A stretch of 64,000 nucleotides of DNA from Sphingomonas sp. Leaf230 (GTDB taxonomy: Bacteria > Pseudomonadota > Alphaproteobacteria > Sphingomonadales > Sphingomonadaceae). Numbering within the stretch: position 1 is the first letter of the stretch; the number at the start of each line of letters is the position of its first letter. The notes beneath the pieces were generated by a model. It saw only the letters and a program-made list of their open reading frames with translations. It was not told where the DNA came from and searched no databases. The translations under genes and the position numbers were made by a program. Below, piece after piece: positions 34,603 through 42,792 of this stretch. The stretch spans positions 153,131-217,130 of the forward strand of contig NZ_LMKW01000010.1 of assembly GCF_001421745.1 (NCBI RefSeq). The letters run 5' to 3'.

Positions 34603-37230
34603 TTAGAAGAACAGCTTGCGGATGCTGAGCCGGACGGTGCGGCCGAGCGGGTCGAGATAGTCGGGCTGGTAGGTGTTGGGCACCGTGCCGGTCGCGTCGG
34701 TGACGCGCTGGCGGGTGTTGAAGACGTTATCGACCGACAGGCTGACGCGCATGCCGCGCAGCCACGGATGCGCCTTCACCCATTCGAGCCGCTGGCCGAG
34801 ATCGGCGAACAGGCGGGCGTTGGCAGTGGCGAGGCCGCCGAAGTTGAGCGTCTCGGGTGCGGCGATCGTGCCGCCGTTGACGCGCGTGCCGGTCGCGTAG
34901 TTGGCGGAGATGCGCGCGCCGAGACCGTTGTTGGTGTATCCGGCTTGCGCCTCCAGCTCGTGACGCGCCTGCCCGCCGCTGTTGCCGATCGCGTCACCGT
35001 TCAGCAGGTTCAGGCTCGGGCCACCGTCTGCGACGAGGACGCGATCGGTGAAGTGCCAGGTGTGGTAAACCGCGAACTGGATGCGGCCGCCGGCCTGCCC
35101 GCCACGACCACCGAAACCACCGGGGCCGCGTCCGCCACCGCCCGCCCCCCCGCCGGGGCCACCAGCGCCGGGACCGCCACGCGCACCGTCGCCGCGCGGG
35201 CCATCGCCGCCTGCGCCATCGGGACGACGGCCGCCAGGCGGTTGCAGGCCCTCGAACGGGTTGGGACCGGTGCCGGCACGATACGCCTCGAGTTCACGCT
35301 GGATCTTCGACTTGAGCGGCGCGGAGAAGTTGATGCCCCAGCGGAGTTCGGAGCGGTCGCTGCGCGCGAAATTGATCGGCCGGCGATCGACCTGCAGCAA
35401 ATTGCCCTCTAAATCGCGCCGAAAGCGATCGGGGAATGCGTCCGCGATCGCCGCCGTGACGGCGGGAAACGCCGCGATCGGGTTGTCGACCCGGCTCTCG
35501 ACATAGTTGGCGGTGATCGAGAGGTCCTTGGCGGACCAGGGCTTCAGGGTCAGCCCGACTTTCTTGACGTGGTTGTTGTCCGCGACCAGCCCAGGATTGC
35601 CGCCGCTGATCGTCGTGACGGTCGCGGTTTCGCCGCGCACGTAATCGAACACGCGGACGTTGGGCGTGGTGATCTGTGGATTGCCGAGTTGCTGTGCGGT
35701 CGGTGCCTCGTCGGTGTCGGTCACCGAGGCGATCACCCGCACACCCTCGATCGGCGACCAGTTCGCACCGTAGCCGAGCGTGGTCAGCGTACCGAAGTCC
35801 GAGAGGTGATCCTCGGCAAGGTTGAAGTTCGCCGATAGCGTGCCGAGGAACGGCAGCACGTTCTTCGAGCGGCTGGTGAGGGGCACGTCGACGTTGATCT
35901 GGCCGTTGACCGTATCGCGCGAGACCTGTCCGGGGGTCTCTCTCACGGACTGATCGATGGTGCGATACGAGCGACTTTTGAAATCGGCGGTTTCGGCACC
36001 GAGCTTGATCGTCGTCGAGACTGCCCCCGCGGGTAGCGAGAACAGAGTGCCGTTCGCGACCGCGTCAAGTTCGCCGGTGCTCTGCGTCGCATAGGCACGG
36101 TTGCCGGGCAGTGCGCCGAAGTCGCTCGCGCTCAGGCGGCCGAACGGGTTGGCGGTCGGATCGCCGGCGCGGATGCGGGCATTGAAGGCGCTCGCGTCGA
36201 CGCCGGTCTCTGTGAAGGTCTGCGTGTCGCTGCGGTCGTAATTGCCCGTCACGTTCCAGCGCCACGTGCCGATATCACCGTTGAGCGTGGTGCCGAGATG
36301 CGCGGCGATCGAGGAGGTGCGCTGGGTCAACGGCAGGACGCCGTCGTCCTCGATCGCGCGGTTGATGGCCGTGGTGCTGCCGAACGGTGTCAGCGCGACG
36401 ACGGGCAGGCCGTTTAGGCTGCGGCTGTCAGTCGATTCTAAGCGGCCGTTGATCGTCGCACCGATATTGCCGAAGATGTTGCGCGCATAGACGCTGTTCG
36501 CGGTGAAGGTGCTGGTCGCGGGCTGGAGCGTCCGGAACGGCCGCTGGTCGACGACATTGCCATCCGCGCCGAGCGCGCTGTTGGCAGTTCGATCCGGCTG
36601 GAGGATGTCGCGCTGCGATTCGGTGAGCGGCTCGCTCGACGTGTATTCGACGTGCAGGTTGAGCCGTCGATCGCGGGCGATGTTGAGCATGTCTAGCGAG
36701 CCCTTGGGGGTATTGCCCCCGCCCTCGGTCGCCTGGGTATCGGCGGCCTCGGCGGTCACCGCGCGGAAGCGGCGGCGCAGGACGAAGTTCACGACCTTCT
36801 GATCGGCGCGATAGCCGTATTTGAGCGCGACCTCCTCGGGCAGGATCTCGACGCGCTGGATCGCCTCGGTCGGGATGTCGCGGATCTCGCTGAAGCTGGA
36901 GATGCGGCGGCCGTTGAGCAGCACGACCGGCGCGCCGCCGCTGCCACGACCACTGGTGGTCTGCGGGCTGAGTTCGTTCAGCAGGTCGGAGACGGTGCTG
37001 ACGCCGTAGGATCGAATCTCTGCTTGGCCCAGCGTCTGGTCGGGCGGAATGTCGCCGATCACCGCGCCCGGCAGCTTGCGCGAACCCGTGACGACGATCT
37101 CCTCGGATTCTGCGCCCTCGTCCTGCTCGGGCGCTTGCGCGGCGGGCGCGGCAGCTGGACGCGACGGTGCCTGTTGCGCGGCCACCATTGCGGGCATGCT
37201 CACTGCCAGAACCAGACCCAAACTGCGCAT
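34603..37230 (-). CDS. TonB-dependent receptor with glycine-rich loop insert
   Basis: 875 residues. The signal peptide is about 1-19. A Pro/Ala/Glu tail with SEEIVVTGSRK (TonB box-like) precedes the plug, with VVLLNGRRISSFSEI and RVEILPEEVALKYG. In the barrel, residues about 660-714 form an almost pure Gly/Arg/Pro/Ala stretch (GGAGGGGRGPGGFGGRGG), then the barrel resumes at RIQFAVYHTWHFTDR. The insert probably sits in an extracellular loop. The C-terminal LGRTVRLSIRKLFF ends in Phe. The start at 37230 is favoured over ATG 37257, which adds nine residues. Followed upstream by a sugar porter. Confidence 0.88.
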   Translation of the reverse strand: MRSLGLVLAVSMPAMVAAQQAPSRPAAAPAAQAPEQDEGAESEEIVVTGSRKLPGAVIGDIPPDQTLGQAEIRSYGVSTVSDLLNELSPQTTSGRGSGGAPVVLLNGRRISSFSEIRDIPTEAIQRVEILPEEVALKYGYRADQKVVNFVLRRRFRAVTAEAADTQATEGGGNTPKGSLDMLNIARDRRLNLHVEYTSSEPLTESQRDILQPDRTANSALGADGNVVDQRPFRTLQPATSTFTANSVYARNIFGNIGATINGRLESTDSRSLNGLPVVALTPFGSTTAINRAIEDDGVLPLTQRTSSIAAHLGTTLNGDIGTWRWNVTGNYDRSDTQTFTETGVDASAFNARIRAGDPTANPFGRLSASDFGALPGNRAYATQSTGELDAVANGTLFSLPAGAVSTTIKLGAETADFKSRSYRTIDQSVRETPGQVSRDTVNGQINVDVPLTSRSKNVLPFLGTLSANFNLAEDHLSDFGTLTTLGYGANWSPIEGVRVIASVTDTDEAPTAQQLGNPQITTPNVRVFDYVRGETATVTTISGGNPGLVADNNHVKKVGLTLKPWSAKDLSITANYVESRVDNPIAAFPAVTAAIADAFPDRFRRDLEGNLLQVDRRPINFARSDRSELRWGINFSAPLKSKIQRELEAYRAGTGPNPFEGLQPPGGRRPDGAGGDGPRGDGARGGPGAGGPGGGAGGGGRGPGGFGGRGGQAGGRIQFAVYHTWHFTDRVLVADGGPSLNLLNGDAIGNSGGQARHELEAQAGYTNNGLGARISANYATGTRVNGGTIAAPETLNFGGLATANARLFADLGQRLEWVKAHPWLRGMRVSLSVDNVFNTRQRVTDATGTVPNTYQPDYLDPLGRTVRLSIRKLFF

Positions 37231-37322
37231 ACCCGTTCCACCCCGATGATCGAGCATGCCGATTAGGCGGCAATTGTCGCAGGATTGTGCCGGTTCGGCG
37301 GTGCTTTCGTCACAAGCGCGAC

Positions 37323-38657
37323 TTATCGCGACATATGCGCTTCCATCTCCTCCAGCGGCACGCCCTTGGTCTCGGGGAAGTAGAGGAACACGGTCACGAA
37401 CTGCACCGCCATCATCGCGGCGAAGAACAGGAACGGGGCGCCTGCCGACCATGCTGCGGCGATCGGGAAGACCTGCGCGATCACCGCGTTCCAGCCCCAA
37501 TGGCTCGACGAGCCGATGCTTGAGCCGCGGGCGCGGACGTTCTGCGGGAAGACCTCCGAGATATAGACCCAGATCACCGCGCCCGAGCCCGGCGCGAAGA
37601 ACATGATGAAGACGATCAGCGACGGCAGCAGCAGCCAGTTGGGCAGCACGCCGAGTAGCGCCAGCCCGCCGATGGTGAGCGCCACGGTCATGCCGGCAGA
37701 GCCCCAGAGCAGCAGCGTGCGACGGCCGATCCGGTCGATCAACAGCATCCCGAGCAGCGTGAAGACCATGTTGGCAACCCCGATCATCACCGCCTGGAGA
37801 TCGGGCGAAAGGCTGCCGCCGGACGCCTTGAAGATGTCGTTCAGGTAATAGAGAAACGCGTTGATGCCGCTGAACTGGTTGAACATCGCGACCAGGAAGG
37901 CGAGCGTGATCGGCTTGCGGTGGCGCGTCCAGGACAGCGACGCTTCGCCCTTCGGCGCATCGAGGTCCGCGCGCGCGACGTCGGGACTCATTCCGACCAG
38001 CGCCAGCACCTGCTTCGCCTCGACGTCGCGGCCCTTGGCGAGCAGCCAGCGCGGCGAATTGGGAATGCGGAACAGCAATGCGAAGAACACCAGCGACGGC
38101 GCCGCGACGATCCCGAGCTTCCACCGCCACTCGACGTCGCCGAGATCGAGCGAACCGATGACCGCGTTCGAGACATAGGCGAGCAGGATGCCGAGGATGA
38201 CCGCGAACTGGAAGCCGCCGACCATTTTCCCGCGCTGAGCAGGCGGTGCGAGCTCGGCGATATAGGCGGGCGCGAGTACCGACGAGCCGCCGATCGCGAT
38301 GCCGTTGATGAAGCGGAACCCGATGAAGCTGTGCCAGTTCCACGCCAGCGCACAGCCGAGCGCGGTGACGACGTACAGGAAGGCGAGCATCCGCAGCACG
38401 TTGCGACTGCCGTAGCGATCGCCGAGCGTGCCCACGAACAGCGCGCCGATCAGCGTACCCCAGAGCGCGGACGACACGGTAAACCCGAGCCACGCCTCGC
38501 TGAGCGCGAACTTCGCCTTGAGTGCGCCGGTGACGCCGGCGATCACCGCGGTGTCGAAACCGAACAACAGTCCCGCGAGCGCGGCAGTGGCGACGCTCGC
38601 GATCAGGACGGTGCTGGGCTGGGCCGAAGGGCGAGATGCGGTGGGCGCGATCGTCAT
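37323..38657 (-). CDS. MFS sugar porter
   Basis: 444 residues, 12 predicted helices. Sugar-porter signatures are GFDTAVIAGVTGALK, GDRYGSRNVL, the RIPNSPRWLL loop after helix 6, LIDRIGRR, and the C-terminal PETKG. It is close to the xylose/galactose proton symporters; the sugar is not readable. ATG 38657 is used; GTG 38666 would add three residues. It sits 92 bp upstream of the TonB receptor on the same strand, consistent with outer- and inner-membrane steps of uptake for one substrate. Confidence 0.9.
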   Translation of the reverse strand: MTIAPTASRPSAQPSTVLIASVATAALAGLLFGFDTAVIAGVTGALKAKFALSEAWLGFTVSSALWGTLIGALFVGTLGDRYGSRNVLRMLAFLYVVTALGCALAWNWHSFIGFRFINGIAIGGSSVLAPAYIAELAPPAQRGKMVGGFQFAVILGILLAYVSNAVIGSLDLGDVEWRWKLGIVAAPSLVFFALLFRIPNSPRWLLAKGRDVEAKQVLALVGMSPDVARADLDAPKGEASLSWTRHRKPITLAFLVAMFNQFSGINAFLYYLNDIFKASGGSLSPDLQAVMIGVANMVFTLLGMLLIDRIGRRTLLLWGSAGMTVALTIGGLALLGVLPNWLLLPSLIVFIMFFAPGSGAVIWVYISEVFPQNVRARGSSIGSSSHWGWNAVIAQVFPIAAAWSAGAPFLFFAAMMAVQFVTVFLYFPETKGVPLEEMEAHMSR

Positions 38658-38837
38658 GTCCGGCACGTTTCAACAGTTTGACGGCCGCCGCAAGCGCCGC
38701 AAGGCCGCCGACACCCCCACGATGAGCCGGTTCGACGAAAACACCCATTTCAGGTCTTTGAAAGCGCGTTAACGAATCGCCGACTAGCCCGTGCACATTG
38801 ACAGGCGCAAAGGGGCGAGGCGTTGCCGACCGCAGTG

Positions 38838-39881
38838 ATGAGAATCGTGATGGCAGCTGCGGCGTCGGTGGCGGCGATCGCCGTGCCGGGGACCGCCTGG
38901 GCTGCCTGCGGTGTCGCGAAGACCTCTGCCGCCGATGTTGGTACCTTCTCGCCGGCTGCGCTCTATTCGACCGACACGGTGCCGTCGGCGATGCCCTACG
39001 TCGCGACCACCGGGTCGTTCGGCTGCGCCAACACCACGCTGCTGGCGCTGATGTCGAACGATTCGCTCGTCGCCACGGTCAAGGCGGGAACGGTCCTCCA
39101 GCTGAAGTCCGGCACGGCGACCGCCACCTACCTGCTGGCGGCGGACCCCGCCGGCCAGTATCCGCTCGTCCCGGGCACGTCGCGAACACTCGTCAATGGC
39201 ACCGGCTTGGCGCTGCTCAGCAACGGGCGCGCTGCCGTGCCGATCTACCTGAAGGCGCGGAGCACGACCAGCCTGGCACCCGGTGTCTATACCGGCAGTT
39301 TCGAGGTGAAGTGGGACTGGTCGTTCTGCACGCTGCTCGGGCTGGACGCGCTTGGGCTGGTGAATATTTGCTTGAACCGCGATAGCGGCAGCGCCAGCGG
39401 GACCGTCGCCGTCACCATGACCGTCGCCGAAAAGGGCGCGATCGTCTCCGTTTCGCAGCGGACCACATGGGAAGCGTCCGCATCGACCAACAACCCCAAG
39501 GCCATCCCCGGCTCGAAATTGCGGATCATGATGCGGATCGAGAATCCCGACATCGTGCCGCTCGACCTCAACACGCTCGCCGTGACGCTGCCCACCCCCG
39601 CCGGGCTGCGCATCGCGCTCGACGGGGACGGCACGGGGAACGGCCCGGTCGTGCGGGGTGACGATACCACCGGCACGACCGGGTTGCGGTTCAGCTATGT
39701 GTCGCCGTCGGACGGCGGCGACGACGTCGATTTCGCCACCGGCAGCAACGTCTGGGGCTACACCCCGGTCGCCGGCGATGCGACGACGCAAGGGCTGGTC
39801 ACCGCGGTAAAGTTCAATCCGAAGGGCAAGATGGCCGCCGGCACCGCCTACACGATCTCGATTCCCTATTCGGTCAAATGA
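38838..39881 (+). CDS. Secreted spore-coat-U-like (SCPU) protein
   Basis: About 347 residues with a signal peptide (AVPGTAWAAC), then ACGVAKTSAADVGTFSPAALYSTDT. The beta-sandwich with SLAPGVYTGSFEVKWDWSFC resembles the spore coat protein U / Csu-type pilin domain, followed by a second beta-rich region (about 195-347). No chaperone or usher is adjacent, unlike Csu operons. The start is uncertain: ATG 38838 is directly before the hydrophobic core, and GTG 38835 and TTG 38823 are alternatives, the last with GAGG close upstream. It is convergent with the MscS gene: the two stops abut as TGATCA. Confidence 0.65.
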   Translation: MRIVMAAAASVAAIAVPGTAWAACGVAKTSAADVGTFSPAALYSTDTVPSAMPYVATTGSFGCANTTLLALMSNDSLVATVKAGTVLQLKSGTATATYLLAADPAGQYPLVPGTSRTLVNGTGLALLSNGRAAVPIYLKARSTTSLAPGVYTGSFEVKWDWSFCTLLGLDALGLVNICLNRDSGSASGTVAVTMTVAEKGAIVSVSQRTTWEASASTNNPKAIPGSKLRIMMRIENPDIVPLDLNTLAVTLPTPAGLRIALDGDGTGNGPVVRGDDTTGTTGLRFSYVSPSDGGDDVDFATGSNVWGYTPVAGDATTQGLVTAVKFNPKGKMAAGTAYTISIPYSVK

Positions 39882-42260
39882 TCAGGCCGGCACGTCGGTA
39901 GCAGGCGAAGCAGGCATGCCGCCGACGATCTCCATCTTGGTCGCGGTCGAGCCGACTTCGATTCCCGCCTCGCGGAACTGGCGGAGCAATGTGAACAGCA
40001 GTTCGCTGCGCATCGGATAGGCATCGCGCGGGCTCGCCACGTACGCGAAGCAGTTGAACTTGGCGCGGCCGGCGTCGATCGAATCGATGAACACCTTGGG
40101 CTCGGGATCGTCGAGCACCTCGTGCTTCTCCGCGAACGCCGCGAACAGCATCGTCCGCACCGCATCCAGATCCTCCTCGAGCGGCACCGAGAATTGCAGC
40201 TGGATCCGGCCGATGGGTGCTGCCAGCGTCATGTTCTGGATGGTCTTGGTGATCAGCTCCGAATTCGGTACGATCAGCGTCGAGCGGTCCGCCACCTGGA
40301 TCTCGGTCGAGCGGACGTTGATGCGCTTCACGTCGCCCTCCATGTTGCCGATCCGGACGAGGTCGCCGATCTTCACAGGGCGCTCGGCAAGCAGGATCAG
40401 CCCCGACACGAAGTTCTGCGTGATTGCCTGGAGGCCGAACCCGATCCCGACCGACAGCGCGCCGAGCACCACGGCGAGCTTCTCCATGCCGATCCCGAGC
40501 GCGCCGAGCGCCCACAGCACCGCGGCGATGATCCCGGCATAACGCGCGACCATCATCACCGAATTCTGCGCGCCGGCATCCATCGCGGTGGTCGGCAAAT
40601 AGCTGTTCACCAGCCAGTGCTGCAGCCCGCGCATGATCGCGAGCGCTACGAACAGCACCGCGATCGAGCGCAGCACCGCCCCCGGCGAGATCGTGACCTG
40701 GCCGATCGTCACGCCGTTCGCGACCGTCCCGAACAGCTCGAACGCCGAGCCGACGCCCGCCCCGAACGGCGCCATCACCGCGCCGACCGCGAGCAGGATC
40801 AGCAGCAGCCGCAACACCGCGGACAGCAGTACGCCGATCTGGTCGACGGTCTTGTTGTCGACCCCGAACCCGCTGTTCGCCGAACGCCCGAGACGGTTGC
40901 CGCTCGACAGCAGCGTCCGGCACGCATCGTCGGTGAACGTCATCATCAGGTACAACGACGCGCCGACGATCGCCCCCCACAGCAACCACGTCGCGACCTT
41001 CAGCGCGAAGTTCACATAGCCGATCAGCCCGGCGATCAGCGTCACGAGCAGGACCAGCCAGACCAATGTCGCGACGATCGCGAGCAGCGTGTTGCGCGCG
41101 GGCTTTGTCGGGTCGGGCAGCGCGGCGGCGCGCAACCGGCCTAGCGTCACCAGGATCGCGCCGAGCAGGACGATGTGGAGCAACGCAACGACCGCGTTGG
41201 CCGCGCTCGATGCCGGCGCGCTGATGCCGATCAGCGTGTTCGTCGCGATCAGCAGCTGGCCGAAAAAGATCAGCCCGGCGGCCATCCAGGTGTACGGGCG
41301 CAGCGCCTGCGCGGCCGGGTCGCCGATCGGCAGCAGCCGCCATGTGGACTGGCCGCGCAGCAGGAGCGCACCGCCGAGCGACGACACGAACGCGCAGAAC
41401 CATGTGATCCCGACGAAGAGCGCGCCGAACCGGCTCCAGGCGGGCGATACCAGCCCGGCCCAGCGCAGCGAGGCGACGATCGCCCAGGCGGCGAGGCCGG
41501 GCAGCGCGGTGCCGATCACGACCAACCACAGCGCATAGGCCGAGCGTCGCAGGCGACCGCCGGGCGCGTGGTTGGTCGCGTAGCGCCGGCCGACGCCGTG
41601 CAGCCAGCGTCGTAGCGGCACGATCAGCACCAGCGCGGTTAGGATCCCGATCAGCAGGCCGGTGCCGGCGCGCATGTCGAACCGCGCGCCGAACTGGCGG
41701 ATCTCGACATTGGCGAACCGCATCATGCGCGCGGTGTCGCGCGGCAGGTGATCGACGATCGCGGCCCATAATGTCGGCGACAGCGGCGAGCCGGTGTTTT
41801 CGGACAGTTGCTGGCCGAGTTCCTCCGCCTCGGCCGCACCGATATCGTCGATCTGCTGCTTGGCCTCGATCCCGATGAGGCGTGCACGCTTGATCGCGGA
41901 GTCGATCGCCGACTGGCTCTGCGCGAGGAGCTTGCGTTGCTGGCGGATCTCGGGCGCTTCGACGACGCCAGGGGTGGCGGCACCAAGTTCCGCGACACGC
42001 GCCTGGACGAGGGCCATCTCAGGAGTGAGCGTGCGAACGGCGTCGGCGGCGGTGGTCTGCACGGTTTGCGCGCGGGTGCGGAGAGCCTGGCGCGCCTTGT
42101 CGTCGCGCGCGGCGGGCGTGGCGTCGTCGATCGCCTGGAGTTCGGCGGAGGCTTGCGTCAGGCTGGCACCGACGGTCGCGACCTTGGGCTCGTCCTGCGC
42201 GATCCCGGGGAGCGCGGTGGCTAGGAGGAGGAGCGCGGCGAGGTAACGGAGGAGGGTCAT
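39882..42260 (-). CDS. DUF3772 / MscS-family mechanosensitive channel
   Basis: 792 residues. A signal peptide (about 1-21) leads into a coiled-coil-like DUF3772 region (about 25-180, [11 protein letters not shown] and [11 protein letters not shown]). About ten membrane segments follow, then the MscS core with [36 protein letters not shown], whose pore helix and adjacent GDLV are family-typical. The cytoplasmic end has [21 protein letters not shown]-type sequence. A protective osmotic channel is the family role. Its stop abuts the convergent gene's stop. Confidence 0.88.
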   Translation of the reverse strand: [792 protein letters not shown]

Positions 42261-42380
42261 CCGGGGTGCTGTACAGCGATGGGGTCGGAAACGGGAGGGG
42301 TGGTGGCGTTGGGCTTGGGTACCGGCACCGCTGCCGCTGTTTTCGGCAAGCCTCAGGATGAGCGCCTGCCCATCACACGT

Positions 42381-42486
42381 CCCACCCCGGCGAAGGCCGG
42401 GGCCCAGATGGCAAGTCGCTGTAACGGAGCGCTGGCCTCAATCACCTGCCGCTCCCAACTGGACCCCGGCCCTCGCCGGGATGGTG
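42381..42486. repeat. Family B composite palindromic element (copy 2)
   Basis: CCACCCCGGCGAAGGCCGGGG on the left and ACCCCGGCCCTCGCCGGG on the right enclose an interior with TCGCTGTAACGGAGCGC. The interior matches, in orientation and sequence, the middle of the copies at 48440 and 57663. Confidence 0.85.
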
Positions 42487-42540
42487 TTCTTGTTGGGGGC
42501 GTCATCCTAAGAACACAGCCGTTGTCGACGCTTCCTTGTT

Positions 42541-42588
42541 CTCCCGCGAAGGCGGGAGCCCAGACTGGGTCCCCGCCTTCGCGGGGAA
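42541..42588. repeat. Family C palindromic element (copy 1)
   Basis: CTCCCGCGAAGGCGGGAGCC (42541-42560) and GGGTCCCCGCCTTCGCGGGG (about 42567-42586) are two near-identical facing palindromes separated by CAGACT. The same kind of element recurs upstream of glnK at 55866-55961. Confidence 0.8.
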
Positions 42589-42792
42589 ACATAGATGCGG
42601 TCCGGCTCCACACAGGCGCTCCGAGCAACGCGCGCTCTACCCTCTCCGTCACCCCGGCGGGGGCCGGGGCCCACCGGCCCGCACAGTCAAGTCTCTCGGG
42701 TGTGCGGAGCGGTGGATGCCGGAACGAGTCCGGCATGACGGGGCGGCCGGCGGCGGGGACGGGACGGCGCTTGGTTCGGACCCGACGCGCGT

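Larger units (their letters stand above)
42261..42792. repeat. Repeat-filled gap upstream of the MscS gene: several palindromic families
   Basis: No gene is seen in this 532-bp stretch. It contains a family B composite element (42381-42486, with TGTAACGGAGCGC inside), a family C element (42541-42588, CTCCCGCGAAGGCGGGAG then CCCCGCCTTCGCGGGG), a third GC palindrome near 42651-42674, and a hairpin ATGCCGGA-ACGAG-TCCGGCAT at 42716-42736. The MscS promoter must lie here too, but I cannot place it. Confidence 0.75.

Noticed and set aside
36719..37230. Leader of the TonB receptor as an N-terminal signalling extension (FecA-like)
   Set aside because: The segment between the signal peptide and plug is only a Pro/Ala/Glu tail and the TonB box; too short for a secretin/TonB N-terminal domain.
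34603..38796. 1397-codon minus-strand frame that would join the TonB receptor to the sugar porter region
   Set aside because: Above 37230 it overlaps the sugar porter in another frame and shows no domain. A signal peptide begins at 37230.
42261..42792. Short frames in the repeat cluster (for example 42353-42736 minus)
   Set aside because: They are translations of palindromic repeats (PAFAG, REGG patterns), not genes.
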